Counted from the stretch's first letter, positions 26,575 to 37,030 are shown. The stretch: 64,000 nt of DNA from Herbaspirillum rubrisubalbicans (GCF_003719195.1 NZ_CP024996.1:930001-994000); one strand, 5' to 3'. Made by a program: numbers and translations. The notes: a model not told the origin generated them from the sequence alone.

Positions 26575-26614
26575 GATCTGGCACTGCATCCGGGCTCCTG
26601 GGCCCGATGTTTGG

Positions 26615-26648
26615 CCCGCCTCCCGCAAAAAGGGGGCGGGTTTTTTTT
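26615..26648 (+). terminator. Porin terminator
   Basis: A GC stem (CCCGCC at 26615-26620 with GGCGGG at 26635-26640, further pairs inside) is followed by eight Ts, 40 bp after the porin stop. Confidence 0.85.
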
Positions 26649-26709
26649 ATGCATCGGCAACAGCACGCCTGGCGACCTCCAAGAGCAGTCATAGACCAGA
26701 GTCGGCAAC

Positions 26710-26741
26710 AAAAAACCCGCATCGTCACCGATGCGGGTTTT
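26710..26741. terminator. groEL terminator
   Basis: CCCGCATCG-TCAC-CGATGCGGG has a perfect 9-bp stem with six As on its left and four Ts on its right. On the minus strand it ends in a U-run and lies 54 bp after the groEL stop. It could also back up the porin terminator. Confidence 0.88.
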
Positions 26742-26790
26742 CTTCTTGCAGCACAGGCCATGTCATCCATGGCCCGCGGCAGGAGGCCTA

Positions 26791-28572
<1,782 letters not shown>

Positions 28573-28582
28573 GGATGCCGAA

Positions 28583-28873
28583 TTACTTCTCGACGACGGC
28601 GAACAGGTCTTCTTCGCGCATGACCAGCAGTTCCTGGCCATCGATCTTCACGGCTTGGCCGGAGTACTTGCCGAACAAGACGCGGTCGCCGACCTTCACG
28701 GACAACGGACGGACCTTGCCGTCTTCCAGGATCTTGCCGTTGCCGACGGCCAGGACTTCGCCTTGGTCCGGCTTTTCGGTCGCTGCGTCAGGCAGAACGA
28801 TACCGGAAGCAGTCTTGGTTTCCTGGTCGAGGCGCTTGACGATAACGCGATCGTGCAAAGGGCGAAGATTCAT
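28583..28873 (-). CDS. groS: Co-chaperonin GroES (Hsp10)
   Basis: A 96-residue co-chaperonin, the heptameric lid of GroEL. The sequence [47 protein letters not shown] includes the mobile loop (residues ~17-34). The start has AAGGAG eight bases upstream. First gene of the operon, downstream of a sigma-70-type promoter with a CIRCE operator. Confidence 0.97.
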   Translation of the reverse strand: MNLRPLHDRVIVKRLDQETKTASGIVLPDAATEKPDQGEVLAVGNGKILEDGKVRPLSVKVGDRVLFGKYSGQAVKIDGQELLVMREEDLFAVVEK

Positions 28874-28988
28874 GAGAACTCCTTAATTTTCAATAAGTTA
28901 GCATTGATTGCGGCAAAGCCTGCAACGGTTTTCTTCCAAATGCAGCAAACCTCACCGCATGAAAAAGGGGATTGCGTCAGGCGGGCTG

Positions 28989-29015
28989 TTAGCACTCTGC
29001 CTTGACGAGTGCTAA
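28989..29015. promoter_or_regulatory. CIRCE element (HrcA operator)
   Basis: TTAGCACTC at 28989-28997 and GAGTGCTAA at 29007-29015 with a 9-bp spacer: a perfect match to the CIRCE consensus bound by the heat-shock repressor HrcA. It lies at the expected transcription start of groESL. Confidence 0.97.
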
Positions 29016-29043
29016 GTATAGGGATGGGTTGGGGAATTTTCAA
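29015..29043 (-). promoter_or_regulatory. groESL promoter
   Basis: On the minus strand TTGAAA (complement 29038-29043), a 17-bp spacer and TATACT (complement 29015-29020) form a near-ideal sigma-70 promoter. Its -10 box touches the CIRCE element. The surrounding CTTGAAA also fits part of the sigma-32 consensus. Confidence 0.8.
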
Positions 29044-29379
29044 GGCGTCAATTGCTGTCCGCGCTCATGAATAATGACACTGCGATCAAAAATAATGACG
29101 CTGGAATACTTATTTAAAATCAGTGGCTTAGGATCGAGTCGCGCTGTTTTCTGATCAATATGACGATTTGAATTCGACATGGACGTTTAAATTTCATGTG
29201 AAAACAAATTCCGGTTTTGAGCATGTAACACGATAGCTCTTCCCCCACTGCTGTCCGACATACCCGAATTTTTTATTTCCTTTTAGTAACTTTTGAAAAT
29301 TCGTTTAGGTATGAACTTTCCAGAGTGGCCCTTACAAAACCTGACCGCTCCTATCGACTCGCAGCACGCCTTCCGCTGT
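29044..29379. other. 336-bp AT-rich intergenic region
   Basis: No gene is supported. Two imperfect copies of AATAATGACRCTG lie at about 29069 and 29091, separated by ATCAAA. The rest is AT-rich and may hold the 3' end of the araC-type transcript that enters from the right. Confidence 0.4.
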
Positions 29380-30378
29380 TCAAGGTCCTGCACCTGGGAG
29401 TGGGCTCAATCTTGCATCGTAGTCACCCTTGAGTGCGTAGTCCGAAAATTCGCGCGGACAGACGCCGAAGCGGCGCTTGAACAAGCGCGAAAAGTGAGAA
29501 GCGTCGCTGAAGCCCCAGCGTAATGCGATGGCGAGCACACCGGCATGGCCTGGACTGAGCAGATCACGCGCACTGCGTTGCAGGCGTAACTCGCGGATCA
29601 GGCCGCTGACAGAGAGCGGCGCGTCCTCGAACAGGCCGTAGAGCGTGCGGCGCGAAACCTTGAAGCGCAAGGCTAGCATGTCCGGTCCGAGGTGAGGCTC
29701 CTCCAGATGGTCACGGATATAGGTCTCGACGGCCATGCGGAAAGCCTCCCGCACCGGGAGCCGGTCCCGTTCTTGAGCCTCCAGCGTGGCACCTAGCGCG
29801 ATAGCGATGATGCTGTTGAGCGCGGCGCTGAGTCCGTCCGATATGCCGCTACCCATATCCAGTTCCACCTGCTCAAGTGAACGGGCGAAACGAGATGCCA
29901 CCAGTCCCATGCCTGTATTGCCGTCCACTCGGCGTGCTGTCGCCTTGTAGGGGGAGGCCAGCCTGGAGATCACTTGCTCCCTGGGAATGCGGAAGGACAA
30001 TACCTGCCAGTCCCCCTGGTAATCAAGGAAGTAGGGGCGGGTGCTGTCCACGATGGAAAAGTCGCCGGGCAGCACCAGGCTTTCCTGGCTATCCTGGCGT
30101 ACCACGCATGAGCCTTCGAGCTGGAAGTTCGCAAAGCAGTATTCGACCGGATTGCGGCGGATCTCTTCGCCGCGTCGCTCAATGTGCTGGGCCCTTGAAA
30201 ACACGCGCGTCTGCGCAGTCGTCGAGAGTGGCCTTGAATTCACCTCTCCCACGAAATCAATCGCCCTCTGCTTTTCCTCAAGGACTGGATTGAGCGAGAC
30301 AAACGCCTCGCACAGCACCTCGCGCCAGTAACTGAAGCGCTCGTTCTGCGCGCAGGACTGAGTGGACCAGAGCTTCAT
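29380..30378 (-). CDS. AraC-family transcriptional regulator
   Basis: A 332-residue regulator with an N-terminal AraC-binding-like sensor domain (ERFSYWREVLCEAFVSLNP, then VLPGDFSIVDSTRPYFLDYQGDWQVLSFRIPRE) and a C-terminal double helix-turn-helix (LGPDMLALRFKVSRRTLYGLFED, VLAIALRWGFSDASHFSRLFKRRFGVCPREF). Proteins of this layout (FeaR and XylS-like) activate aromatic or amine catabolic operons. The start at 30378 has AAGGA at the right distance; an ATG three codons earlier sits too close to it. It is divergent from the nitroalkane-oxidase-like gene and probably controls it. Confidence 0.88.
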   Translation of the reverse strand: MKLWSTQSCAQNERFSYWREVLCEAFVSLNPVLEEKQRAIDFVGEVNSRPLSTTAQTRVFSRAQHIERRGEEIRRNPVEYCFANFQLEGSCVVRQDSQESLVLPGDFSIVDSTRPYFLDYQGDWQVLSFRIPREQVISRLASPYKATARRVDGNTGMGLVASRFARSLEQVELDMGSGISDGLSAALNSIIAIALGATLEAQERDRLPVREAFRMAVETYIRDHLEEPHLGPDMLALRFKVSRRTLYGLFEDAPLSVSGLIRELRLQRSARDLLSPGHAGVLAIALRWGFSDASHFSRLFKRRFGVCPREFSDYALKGDYDARLSPLPGAGP

Positions 30379-30846
30379 TGCCGTCATCCTTTCTGGACAT
30401 CCGGAGTGTGCCTGCGGCGAATGGCCGGCGCCAAGGTAAATGGGCAAACGCCCCTACGTACCTTGCGTTTTTGGCTTCGCTGCACAAGTAGTCAAGTTGG
30501 CCTTGCACGAAAAGTCAATTTCGCAAAGGCCGGTGTCACGGTGGCCATGCCGCAGGCCAGATTTGCCCCACGCCGGGGACGCGCAGCACCGCGCGCTTCT
30601 TGCTGGTGCCCTCGTCTGCACCGAAGTCGGTACTCGCATCAACACAGGCCGCGCATTGCCAGCGTTGAGCCGGACCATCGCAAGGTTCATGCCAGTCCTC
30701 CACTTCTTCGCTGCGCTTCAGCAAGCCTTGGCCGGATTGCGCAATTGAACAAACGATGCTGCACAGGCCGGCGAGACCACGCCGATCCAGCCCTCTACGA
30801 TGAGCCTCGCTTTTCCCATCCACTCTGCAAATAAAGGAGGTTCTCC
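30379..30846. other. 468-bp divergent intergenic region of the nitroalkane-oxidase-like island
   Basis: I found no convincing gene. GC-rich codon-like stretches are present on both strands, but none matches a known protein or has a good start. It ends in an unusually strong ribosome site, AAAGGAGG, seven bases before the next ATG. The promoter and activator site should lie here. Confidence 0.4.
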
Positions 30847-32094
30847 ATGCCCATCGATTTCCAACTCTCTGAATCCCAGAAGGCTTTGCAGGCAGGGGCG
30901 CGCACCTTCGCCGCCGACGTCCTGAGCAAGGTCGCGCCAACCATCGCTGCGCTAGTGAAGCCGGATGAACGCTTCTATGCAACGCGACCGTTCTACCAGG
31001 CCATGGCCGATGCCGGCTTTGTCAAGGCGCTGCTGCCGGAGTCCTTCGGCGGTACAGCAATGAGCACCCTGGACTTCGCCCTGGCCGCAGAGGAGCTCAC
31101 TGCTGCGGATGTCAACCTCCCTAGCGCGTTGCTGGGCACCGGTCTGGGACTGCATGCGGTTGTGCATCATGGCACGCCTGAACAGAAACAGCGTTTCCTG
31201 CCGGACTTCATCGAAGATGGCTCACGCCTGGCCGCACTTGCATTTACCGAGGTCACCGGCGGCGCCAACTATGACAGCACCGATCCTTCCGTGGGAGTGC
31301 AAACCTTTGCCCGTCTGGAGGGTGATGAATGGGTCATCAACGGTGCCAAGCACTACACCACCAACGGCACCGGCTGGGATGGCAAGGGGGCGCATCTGTA
31401 TAGCGTCATCTGTCGTACCGATCCCGCATTGCCTCCCCAGCAATCGCTGGCGGTGATCATGGTGCCGGGTGATGCCCCGGGTATCGAGATCGTTAGCCTG
31501 CTCGACACCATGGGCCATCGTGCGACGATCTCGCCACGCATTCATTTCAACAATGTGCGCGTTCCTGCGTCGAACATCGTGGGCAAGCCCGGCGATGGCA
31601 TCACGATGCTGGAGGGCGCTTTTTCGTGGACAGCGGCACTGATCGGCGCGGCCTGCGTGGGCGTGATGCGCGCCGCCTTTGACATTGCCTTGAAGTTCGC
31701 GCACAGCGACCGCCGCTCTGGCACGGTGCCAGTGATCGAACATCAGAACGTCGGTTTCATGCTGGCCGATATCAAGATGCGCATCGAGGCTGCCCGCTAC
31801 CTGACCTGGAAATCCTGCCATCAACTCGACCTGACCGAGGGCCGCAGCCGCGAGTTGGCGGTCATTACAAAAACCTATTGTTCTGAATTGTGCGTGCAAG
31901 TGGTCTATGACGCGATGCGCGTCGTCGGCGTGGACGCCTACACCGACCTCTACCCGCTGGCCGGCCTGATGCAAGATGCCCTGTGCTTCCCTCTCTACGA
32001 CGGCGGCAATATGGGCGTGCGCCGTCGGCAGCTTCACACGCTGCTGCGCTCCAAGGACTACGACGCGATGGCCTCCGCCGAAGCGCGAGGATAA
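30847..32094 (+). CDS. Acyl-CoA-dehydrogenase-fold flavoprotein, nitroalkane-oxidase-like
   Basis: A 415-residue member of the acyl-CoA dehydrogenase superfamily: N-terminal helical domain, a FAD segment (LAFTEVTGGANYDST, INGAKHYTTNG) and a C-terminal helical domain. In place of the usual glutamate-bearing YEGT motif, the C-terminus reads PLYDGGNMGVRRRQLHTLL, with Asp385 and Arg392. In nitroalkane oxidase the catalytic base is an Asp (402) followed by Arg (409) with the same spacing, in a nearly identical GGN context as I recall it. It may therefore oxidise nitroalkanes or a related compound, not an acyl-CoA. A simple acyl-CoA dehydrogenase remains the alternative. Very strong ribosome site (AAAGGAGG). 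Confidence 0.7.
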   Translation: MPIDFQLSESQKALQAGARTFAADVLSKVAPTIAALVKPDERFYATRPFYQAMADAGFVKALLPESFGGTAMSTLDFALAAEELTAADVNLPSALLGTGLGLHAVVHHGTPEQKQRFLPDFIEDGSRLAALAFTEVTGGANYDSTDPSVGVQTFARLEGDEWVINGAKHYTTNGTGWDGKGAHLYSVICRTDPALPPQQSLAVIMVPGDAPGIEIVSLLDTMGHRATISPRIHFNNVRVPASNIVGKPGDGITMLEGAFSWTAALIGAACVGVMRAAFDIALKFAHSDRRSGTVPVIEHQNVGFMLADIKMRIEAARYLTWKSCHQLDLTEGRSRELAVITKTYCSELCVQVVYDAMRVVGVDAYTDLYPLAGLMQDALCFPLYDGGNMGVRRRQLHTLLRSKDYDAMASAEARG

Positions 32095-32203
32095 GCGCTC
32101 GCCGGCAAGCTCCGGGTGCGCGATGTGCAACGGCCTCTACTGCCTGGCTGCGCAGCGAGGGCACCCGATCCATTTCATGTGATCAAGCTCAAGAGGTACC
32201 GCT

Positions 32204-33154
32204 ATGAAGGTAATACTTTCCCGCAAGCGCAGCCGTGCGCTTCGGTTGCGCAAGGCAGAGATCAAGTCACCCAGCACTCCCGTAAAAAGGATTCCCTTGC
32301 TGGCGTCAGTGCTGTCGGTCACGATGCTGCCCATCGCCGCACAAGCCATCGACGTGGACATCGGCGACTTTGTACCGGCACCCGCTGGTACGACGGTGGG
32401 CCTGCTCTACTACCAGCACGTCGAGCGCACCAGCTTGTATGCGCAAGGCCAGAAAGCCGCGACTGACCCCAAGCTGGACTCGGACATCGGCATTGCCAGA
32501 CTGGTGCACTACACTACGATTGGCGGACTGGCATTCGCCCCTCAAGTCATGGTGCCATTCGGGCGGCAAGATGCCGGACGCGATACGGCGGCCCTGGGCC
32601 AGACCAGTGGCGTGGGTGACATCATCCTGGCCGCGCCATTCTGGCCGGTCAACGATGCTGCATCCCGTACTTATCTCGGCATTGCTCCCTACCTGTATCT
32701 GCCCACTGGCAGCTATGACCACAACCGGGCGTTGAACTTGGGGGAGAACCGATGGAAGTTCGATCTGCAGGTCGGTTTCGTGAAGGGACTCACCGACAAG
32801 TGGTACCTCGAGCTGACCGGAGACGGCATGGTCTATGGCAAGAACGGTGACTATGGCAGCAGCGGTGCCACCCAAAGGCAAAAGCCGCTGTTCCAGGGGC
32901 AATCCTATCTGCGTTACCAGTTCACGCCAGCGGCCAACGTCTTCGTCAGTCTGTCGCAGACCTGGGGTGGGGAAACGCGGATCAACAGTGTCGACAGCAA
33001 CGACGAAGCGCGCGAACGCAAGGCAAGCATCGGCGGTAGCTGGTTCATCCTCCCCAAGACGCAGCTGCTGATGGCGTTGGGCCGTGATCTGTCGGTGGAA
33101 AACGGTTTCAAGGAAAATGCCCGTATCAATCTGCGGTTGCTACACTTTTTTTGA
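32204..33154 (+). CDS. Outer-membrane protein, SphA / phenol MetA-type
   Basis: A 316-residue beta-barrel protein. A long basic N-terminus precedes a signal segment (IPLLASVLSVTMLPIAAQA). The mature part opens IDVDIGDFVPAPAGTTVGLLYYQHVERTS and includes APYLYLPTGSYDHNRALNLGENRWKF, the hallmark of the Phenol_MetA_deg family, which sits next to aromatic-degradation operons and is thought to pass hydrophobic substrates across the outer membrane. It ends in LHFF. It lies 109 bp after the flavoprotein with its own AAGAGGT site and is probably in the same operon. It is a distant paralogue of fdeA in this window. Confidence 0.82.
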   Translation: MKVILSRKRSRALRLRKAEIKSPSTPVKRIPLLASVLSVTMLPIAAQAIDVDIGDFVPAPAGTTVGLLYYQHVERTSLYAQGQKAATDPKLDSDIGIARLVHYTTIGGLAFAPQVMVPFGRQDAGRDTAALGQTSGVGDIILAAPFWPVNDAASRTYLGIAPYLYLPTGSYDHNRALNLGENRWKFDLQVGFVKGLTDKWYLELTGDGMVYGKNGDYGSSGATQRQKPLFQGQSYLRYQFTPAANVFVSLSQTWGGETRINSVDSNDEARERKASIGGSWFILPKTQLLMALGRDLSVENGFKENARINLRLLHFF

Positions 33155-33184
33155 GCAGCTGCCAACATTGGTTAGCGACATTGC

Positions 33185-33232
33185 CGTGCCCTGTCCTGTC
33201 TGAAGGTTCAAGTCATTTCAGGATGGGGCACG
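33185..33232 (+). terminator. Possible terminator or stable hairpin after the SphA-type gene
   Basis: CGTGCCC and GGGCACG, then CCTG and CAGG, pair across a 20-base loop with a 3x3 internal loop. No T-run follows, so termination is uncertain. It lies 30 bp after the stop and 143 bp before the convergent EthD gene ends. Confidence 0.35.
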
Positions 33233-33374
33233 CCCGACGAAGCGCTGGCGAGGACAAGGAAGGCGTAGGGGCGTGGCGGGGAGCGATTTTAAAGTAAAGA
33301 CCGTCGTATGCCGTATCAATTGAAGAACAACTAACACGGGCACCCGTCAGGCTGCCGTATGTCTCCAGATTACT

Positions 33375-34100
33375 TCATTCCTGGTAGAGCGCGTGCTCCA
33401 GCGCGATGCTGGCCATGCCATGCTGCATGACCTGCCGCAAGCCCGGTGCAGTCGCGTCGCTCGCCAGACCTTCCGTGAGCAGCGCTAGCAGGCGCTCGGC
33501 GCTGTCTGCGTCATCGAGCCAGAATTCCTCGATCAGATCGACGCTGGCTGGGCTGCTGGGCGGATTCATCACCCGGTTGCGGACATGACGCGAGATATAC
33601 GGCGTGCGACGGTCGGCCACTACGCGGGCAACTACCTCGGCGAACTGCTCGGCACGCGGCCCGTCCTCCGCCGCGGCTTCCGGGGCCGCAGGCAGGACGA
33701 AGAACAGCTTGTGGCGCGCAGTGCGCCGCTTGTCACAGAACACCAGCTCCTCCTGAACCATGAATTTGCTCACGGTGGACTGGTCCACGAAGTTTTCTTC
33801 ATCCGGCCGCAGCTTTTCCTGGTAGAAGGGCAGGGCCAGCGCGGCCATCGCTTCGGCGGGGGAGGTGGCCCAGACCTGCGTCACGAAGTCGCGGTCTAGT
33901 GCCCAGTCCGACTCCGCCGGCGAGCCCAGGGCATGGGTGGCGTCGATGAAGTGGTTCTGGGCATAGCGCTTGGGCGCCTCGGCCGGATGCGCGGCGATGA
34001 ACTCCAGTACCAGCGGAGCATGGATGTTGAGCATGTGGTGCTGCATGGCGCGGCGGGTGATGCCGGCTCGGCGTCGGCCGATGATCATCAACTTGATCAT
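33375..34100 (-). CDS. EthD-domain protein, two domains
   Basis: A 241-residue protein with what look like two EthD-type ferredoxin-like domains. The first (residues 1-115) begins MIKLMIIGRRRAGITRRAMQHHMLNIHAPLV; the second (~125-241) begins HKLFFVLPAAP and ends in ALEHALYQE. EthD is required for ethyl tert-butyl ether degradation in Rhodococcus; relatives occur in polyketide and aromatic pathways, where some act as dimeric oxygenases or cyclases. The start at 34100 is chosen by AAGAAGAG upstream; the frame is open to 34232. It is convergent with the SphA-type gene and probably part of the same function. Confidence 0.75.
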   Translation of the reverse strand: MIKLMIIGRRRAGITRRAMQHHMLNIHAPLVLEFIAAHPAEAPKRYAQNHFIDATHALGSPAESDWALDRDFVTQVWATSPAEAMAALALPFYQEKLRPDEENFVDQSTVSKFMVQEELVFCDKRRTARHKLFFVLPAAPEAAAEDGPRAEQFAEVVARVVADRRTPYISRHVRNRVMNPPSSPASVDLIEEFWLDDADSAERLLALLTEGLASDATAPGLRQVMQHGMASIALEHALYQE

Positions 34101-34798
34101 GAATGTCTCTTCTTTTTTCTCGTCGTTGTAATGCTGTTTCATAGGAAGGCCGGCACTCTGGTGCAGACCCAGCATTACTCTAAGGCCCCCTTTGCTGCAG
34201 GACAAATGGATTGTGCTGATGTGAGCTATCAACTCGCGTGATGGCTGTGGCCCTGCTATTTGATGGATATTCTCAATTTGCGGGATTGTATGTGCTTATA
34301 TTGAGAGTGCTCTTCTGCTGCAGTTTCTGTCCAAGCGCAGCTTTCTTCTGTTGCATGGCCTTTAATGGTGCATCCCTGCGCATCCTGATTCAAAAAAGTG
34401 CATAAAACGTGCGATCTGAATGAAGAGTTGTGTTGGCACGGAACTCGCTCTCCCAGGCGCACAATTCAGGTGTATTCTGCCCGGCGGGGCAGTGCATTGG
34501 TGGAACTGCCTCGCCTGGCCTGGCCGTTCGTCCGGGCCGCTTGCCTTCTGTGGCTCCGTCCCTTTTTATCCGCGGATCACCGGCGGGAAAGCGCCCGAGT
34601 CGTGATGCTCTCAGGCATGGCTCGTTTTTTGCTGTAGCAGAGTCCGCAAGCAAGAACCAGTTATCCACTGGGAGGCGCTGCGGTGCTGTCCGGCCATGTG
34701 ATCGTCGATACGGTTGTCAGCTTGGGTCAGCACACATAACAAATGGCACACAACGCACTGCGTTTTCAATCATTCATTGGAAGTAATAGGAGCAATTC
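34101..34798. other. 698-bp intergenic region upstream of the binding-protein gene
   Basis: No gene is supported; the small frames present have no good starts or family features. An inverted repeat GGCAGT...ACTGCC lies near 34489-34510 in a GC-rich patch, and AT-rich DNA flanks it. The promoter of the binding-protein gene should lie in the last 150 bases; AGGAG precedes its ATG. Confidence 0.4.
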
Positions 34799-35944
34799 AT
34801 GCAAAAAATTAAAATGATTCCTGTCGCTACAGCACTGGTGGCAGCGTTCGCATTCGCAGGGGCTGCGCAGGCACAAGAAGTCATCAAGATCGGTCACGTC
34901 GCTCCTCTGACCGGTCCCAATGCGCACATCGGCAAGGACAATGAAAACGGTGCCCGCATGGCCGTGGACGAACTCAATGCCAAGGGCTTCATGATCGCCG
35001 GCAAGAAGGTCACCTTCCAACTGGTGCCCCAGGACGACGCTTCCGATCCGAAGCAAGCTACCACCGTGGCCCAGGCCCTGGTCGATGCCAAGGTCAAGGG
35101 CGTGGTCGGTCACATGAACTCCGGTACCACCATCCCGGCTTCCAAGATTTACTACGACGCCGGCATCCCGCAGATCTCGCCGTCGGCAACCAACCCCAAG
35201 TACACCCAACAAGGCTTCAACACCGCCTTCCGCGTGGTGGCCAACGATGGCCAGCTGGGTGGCGTGCTGGGTCGCTATGCCGTCAATGAACTCAAGGCCA
35301 AGAACATCGCCGTCATCGATGACCGTACCGCCTACGGCCAAGGTGTGGCTGAAGAATTCCGCAAGAGCGCCCTGGCTGCCGGTGCCACCATCGTGGCTAC
35401 CCAGTACACCACCGACAAGGCGACCGACTTCAACGCCATCCTGACCTCGGTCAAGTCCAAGAAGCCGGACCTGGTCTTCTTCGGCGGTATGGATGCCGTG
35501 GCCGGCCCGATGCTGCGCCAGATGGACCAACTGGGCATTGCTGCCAAGTTCATGGGCGGTGACGGTATCTGCACCACCGAACTGCCGGGCCTGGCTGGCG
35601 CCGGTCTGAAGGATAACCAGGTGGTCTGTGCTGAAGCCGGTGGTGTGACCGAAGCTGGCAAGAAGCCGCTGGAGGACTTCAAGGCTGCCTACAAGAAGAA
35701 GTTCAACCAGGAAGTCGTGATCTACGCACCGTATACCTACGACGCGCTGATGACCCTGGCTGATGCGATGCAACAGGCTGGCTCGTCGGATCCGAAGGTC
35801 TACCTGCCGGTTCTGGCCAAGATCCACCACAAGGGCGTGACCGGCGAGATCGCCTTCGATCCGAAGGGCGACATCCTCAACGGTACCCTGACCCTGTACA
35901 CCTACAAGGGTGGCAAGCGTTCGCTGCTGAGCGTGGTGAAGTAA
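34799..35944 (+). CDS. Branched-chain amino acid ABC transporter, substrate-binding protein (orphan)
   Basis: A 381-residue LivK/LivJ-type periplasmic binding protein. The signal peptide (MQKIKMIPVATALVAAFAFAGAAQA) is followed by EVIKIGHVAPLTGPNAHIGKDNENGARMAVDELNA, the type I fold, with GHMNSGTTIPASKIYYDAGIPQISPSATNP lining the site. It binds leucine, isoleucine or valine, or a related ligand. No liv permease or ATPase gene is next to it, so it must use a transporter encoded elsewhere. Codon use is strongly biased to preferred codons, suggesting high expression. Ends in a strong terminator. Confidence 0.9.
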   Translation: MQKIKMIPVATALVAAFAFAGAAQAQEVIKIGHVAPLTGPNAHIGKDNENGARMAVDELNAKGFMIAGKKVTFQLVPQDDASDPKQATTVAQALVDAKVKGVVGHMNSGTTIPASKIYYDAGIPQISPSATNPKYTQQGFNTAFRVVANDGQLGGVLGRYAVNELKAKNIAVIDDRTAYGQGVAEEFRKSALAAGATIVATQYTTDKATDFNAILTSVKSKKPDLVFFGGMDAVAGPMLRQMDQLGIAAKFMGGDGICTTELPGLAGAGLKDNQVVCAEAGGVTEAGKKPLEDFKAAYKKKFNQEVVIYAPYTYDALMTLADAMQQAGSSDPKVYLPVLAKIHHKGVTGEIAFDPKGDILNGTLTLYTYKGGKRSLLSVVK

Positions 35945-35995
35945 GTATCAAGCTTCATATCCGGCGCCATCGCGGCACCGGATGAAGTCCGTTTG

Positions 35996-36028
35996 AAAGC
36001 CCCGGCCTGGTTGCCGGGGCTTTTTCAT
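35996..36028 (+). terminator. Terminator of the binding-protein gene
   Basis: AAAGCCCCGGC at 35996-36006 pairs with GCCGGGGCTTT at 36013-36023, loop CTGGTT, followed by TTC. It lies 51 bp after the stop. Confidence 0.88.
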
Positions 36029-36106
36029 TCATATCGGCCCAAAACCGGGGCAACCCGCCACCGCATGGGCCGTTTGTCGACCCGACACCTCTTCATCGCG
36101 GAGGCG

Positions 36107-37030
36107 TCAGCTACCGACGACCTCATCCATCTCCCTCGCGCTTTCCAGGAACACTCGCCGCAGCCATTCGATGCCCGGATCATTGGTGCGATAGCGGTGC
36201 CATTGCATCATCTGGTGCATTTCCGCCAGGGGGAGCGGGCTTTCCTTCAACACCACTGGCAGTTGCGGTGCCAGCTGGCGCGCCAGCCGTCCATGCACGG
36301 TGGCGATGCGGTCCGTTCCCTGCACCAGTGCCATGCAAGAGGCAAAGTTGAAGCTGGTCACCTCCACCCGCCGCTCCAAGCCCAGCTTGTTGGCCATCCA
36401 CGCTTCCACCGAGGATGAATGGGCGCCGGGTGGCACCATCACCACGTGACCGGCGGCCATGTAGCGCTCCCGCGTCAACTCGCCCTCGGCCAGCGGGCTG
36501 TCGCGCCACACTACGCACACGTGGCGCTCGCGGAAGACTTCCTCGGCGGGGTGGTCGGGCGTACAGAATTCTTGCGGCAGTACCAGCAGATCGACTTCTG
36601 CGCGGTCCAGCGAACGGGTCGGGTCTTGTACCTGCGGCATCAGCGCAAAACGAATGTCTGGCCCCTCGGCATGGGCGCGGGCGATCACGCGTGGGATCAG
36701 CACGCTCAGACTGAAGTCCGAGACCGAGATGCGGAATTCGCGATGCGATTGTCTCGGTACGAACGCCGGCTTGGCCGAGATCGAGCCTTCGATGCGTCTG
36801 AGCACATCGTTGACCGCATCGCGCAAAACCTCGGCGCGTGGCGTCGGTTCCATGCGGCGTCCAACCTGGATCAGCAGGGCATCATCGAAGTATTCGCGCA
36901 GGCGGGCCAGGGCATTGCTCATGGCGGACTGGCTCAGGTGGGTCTTCTCGGCAGCGCGGCTGATGCTCCGTTCGGTCAGCAGCGCATCGAGGGCGACCAG
37001 TAGATTGAGGTCGAGCTTGTTAAATCGCAT
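36107..37030 (-). CDS. fdeR: LysR-family activator of the flavonoid degradation operon (FdeR)
   Basis: A 307-residue LysR regulator of the NodD/NahR-like branch: MRFNKLDLNLLVALDALLTERSISRAAEKTHLSQSAMSNALARLREYF is the HTH, followed by RMEPTPRAEVL and a NodD-like effector domain. It is divergent from the ten-gene operon. In H. seropedicae FdeR responds to naringenin and activates fde transcription (established); identity here rests on the matching gene order. The start at 37030 is the canonical family start; the frame is open to 37090. The shared promoter region holds several TTGAT/ATCAA half-sites. Confidence 0.85.
   Translation of the reverse strand: MRFNKLDLNLLVALDALLTERSISRAAEKTHLSQSAMSNALARLREYFDDALLIQVGRRMEPTPRAEVLRDAVNDVLRRIEGSISAKPAFVPRQSHREFRISVSDFSLSVLIPRVIARAHAEGPDIRFALMPQVQDPTRSLDRAEVDLLVLPQEFCTPDHPAEEVFRERHVCVVWRDSPLAEGELTRERYMAAGHVVMVPPGAHSSSVEAWMANKLGLERRVEVTSFNFASCMALVQGTDRIATVHGRLARQLAPQLPVVLKESPLPLAEMHQMMQWHRYRTNDPGIEWLRRVFLESAREMDEVVGS

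Noticed and set aside
30448-30834. Several 70-150-codon frames on both strands upstream of the nitroalkane-oxidase-like gene
   Set aside because: They overlap each other, lack ribosome sites and resemble no protein; the region is more likely regulatory.
33185-33232. tRNA-like T-loop GGTTCAAGTC in the gap after the SphA-type gene
   Set aside because: No acceptor, D or anticodon stem can be formed around it; the bases are part of a simple hairpin.
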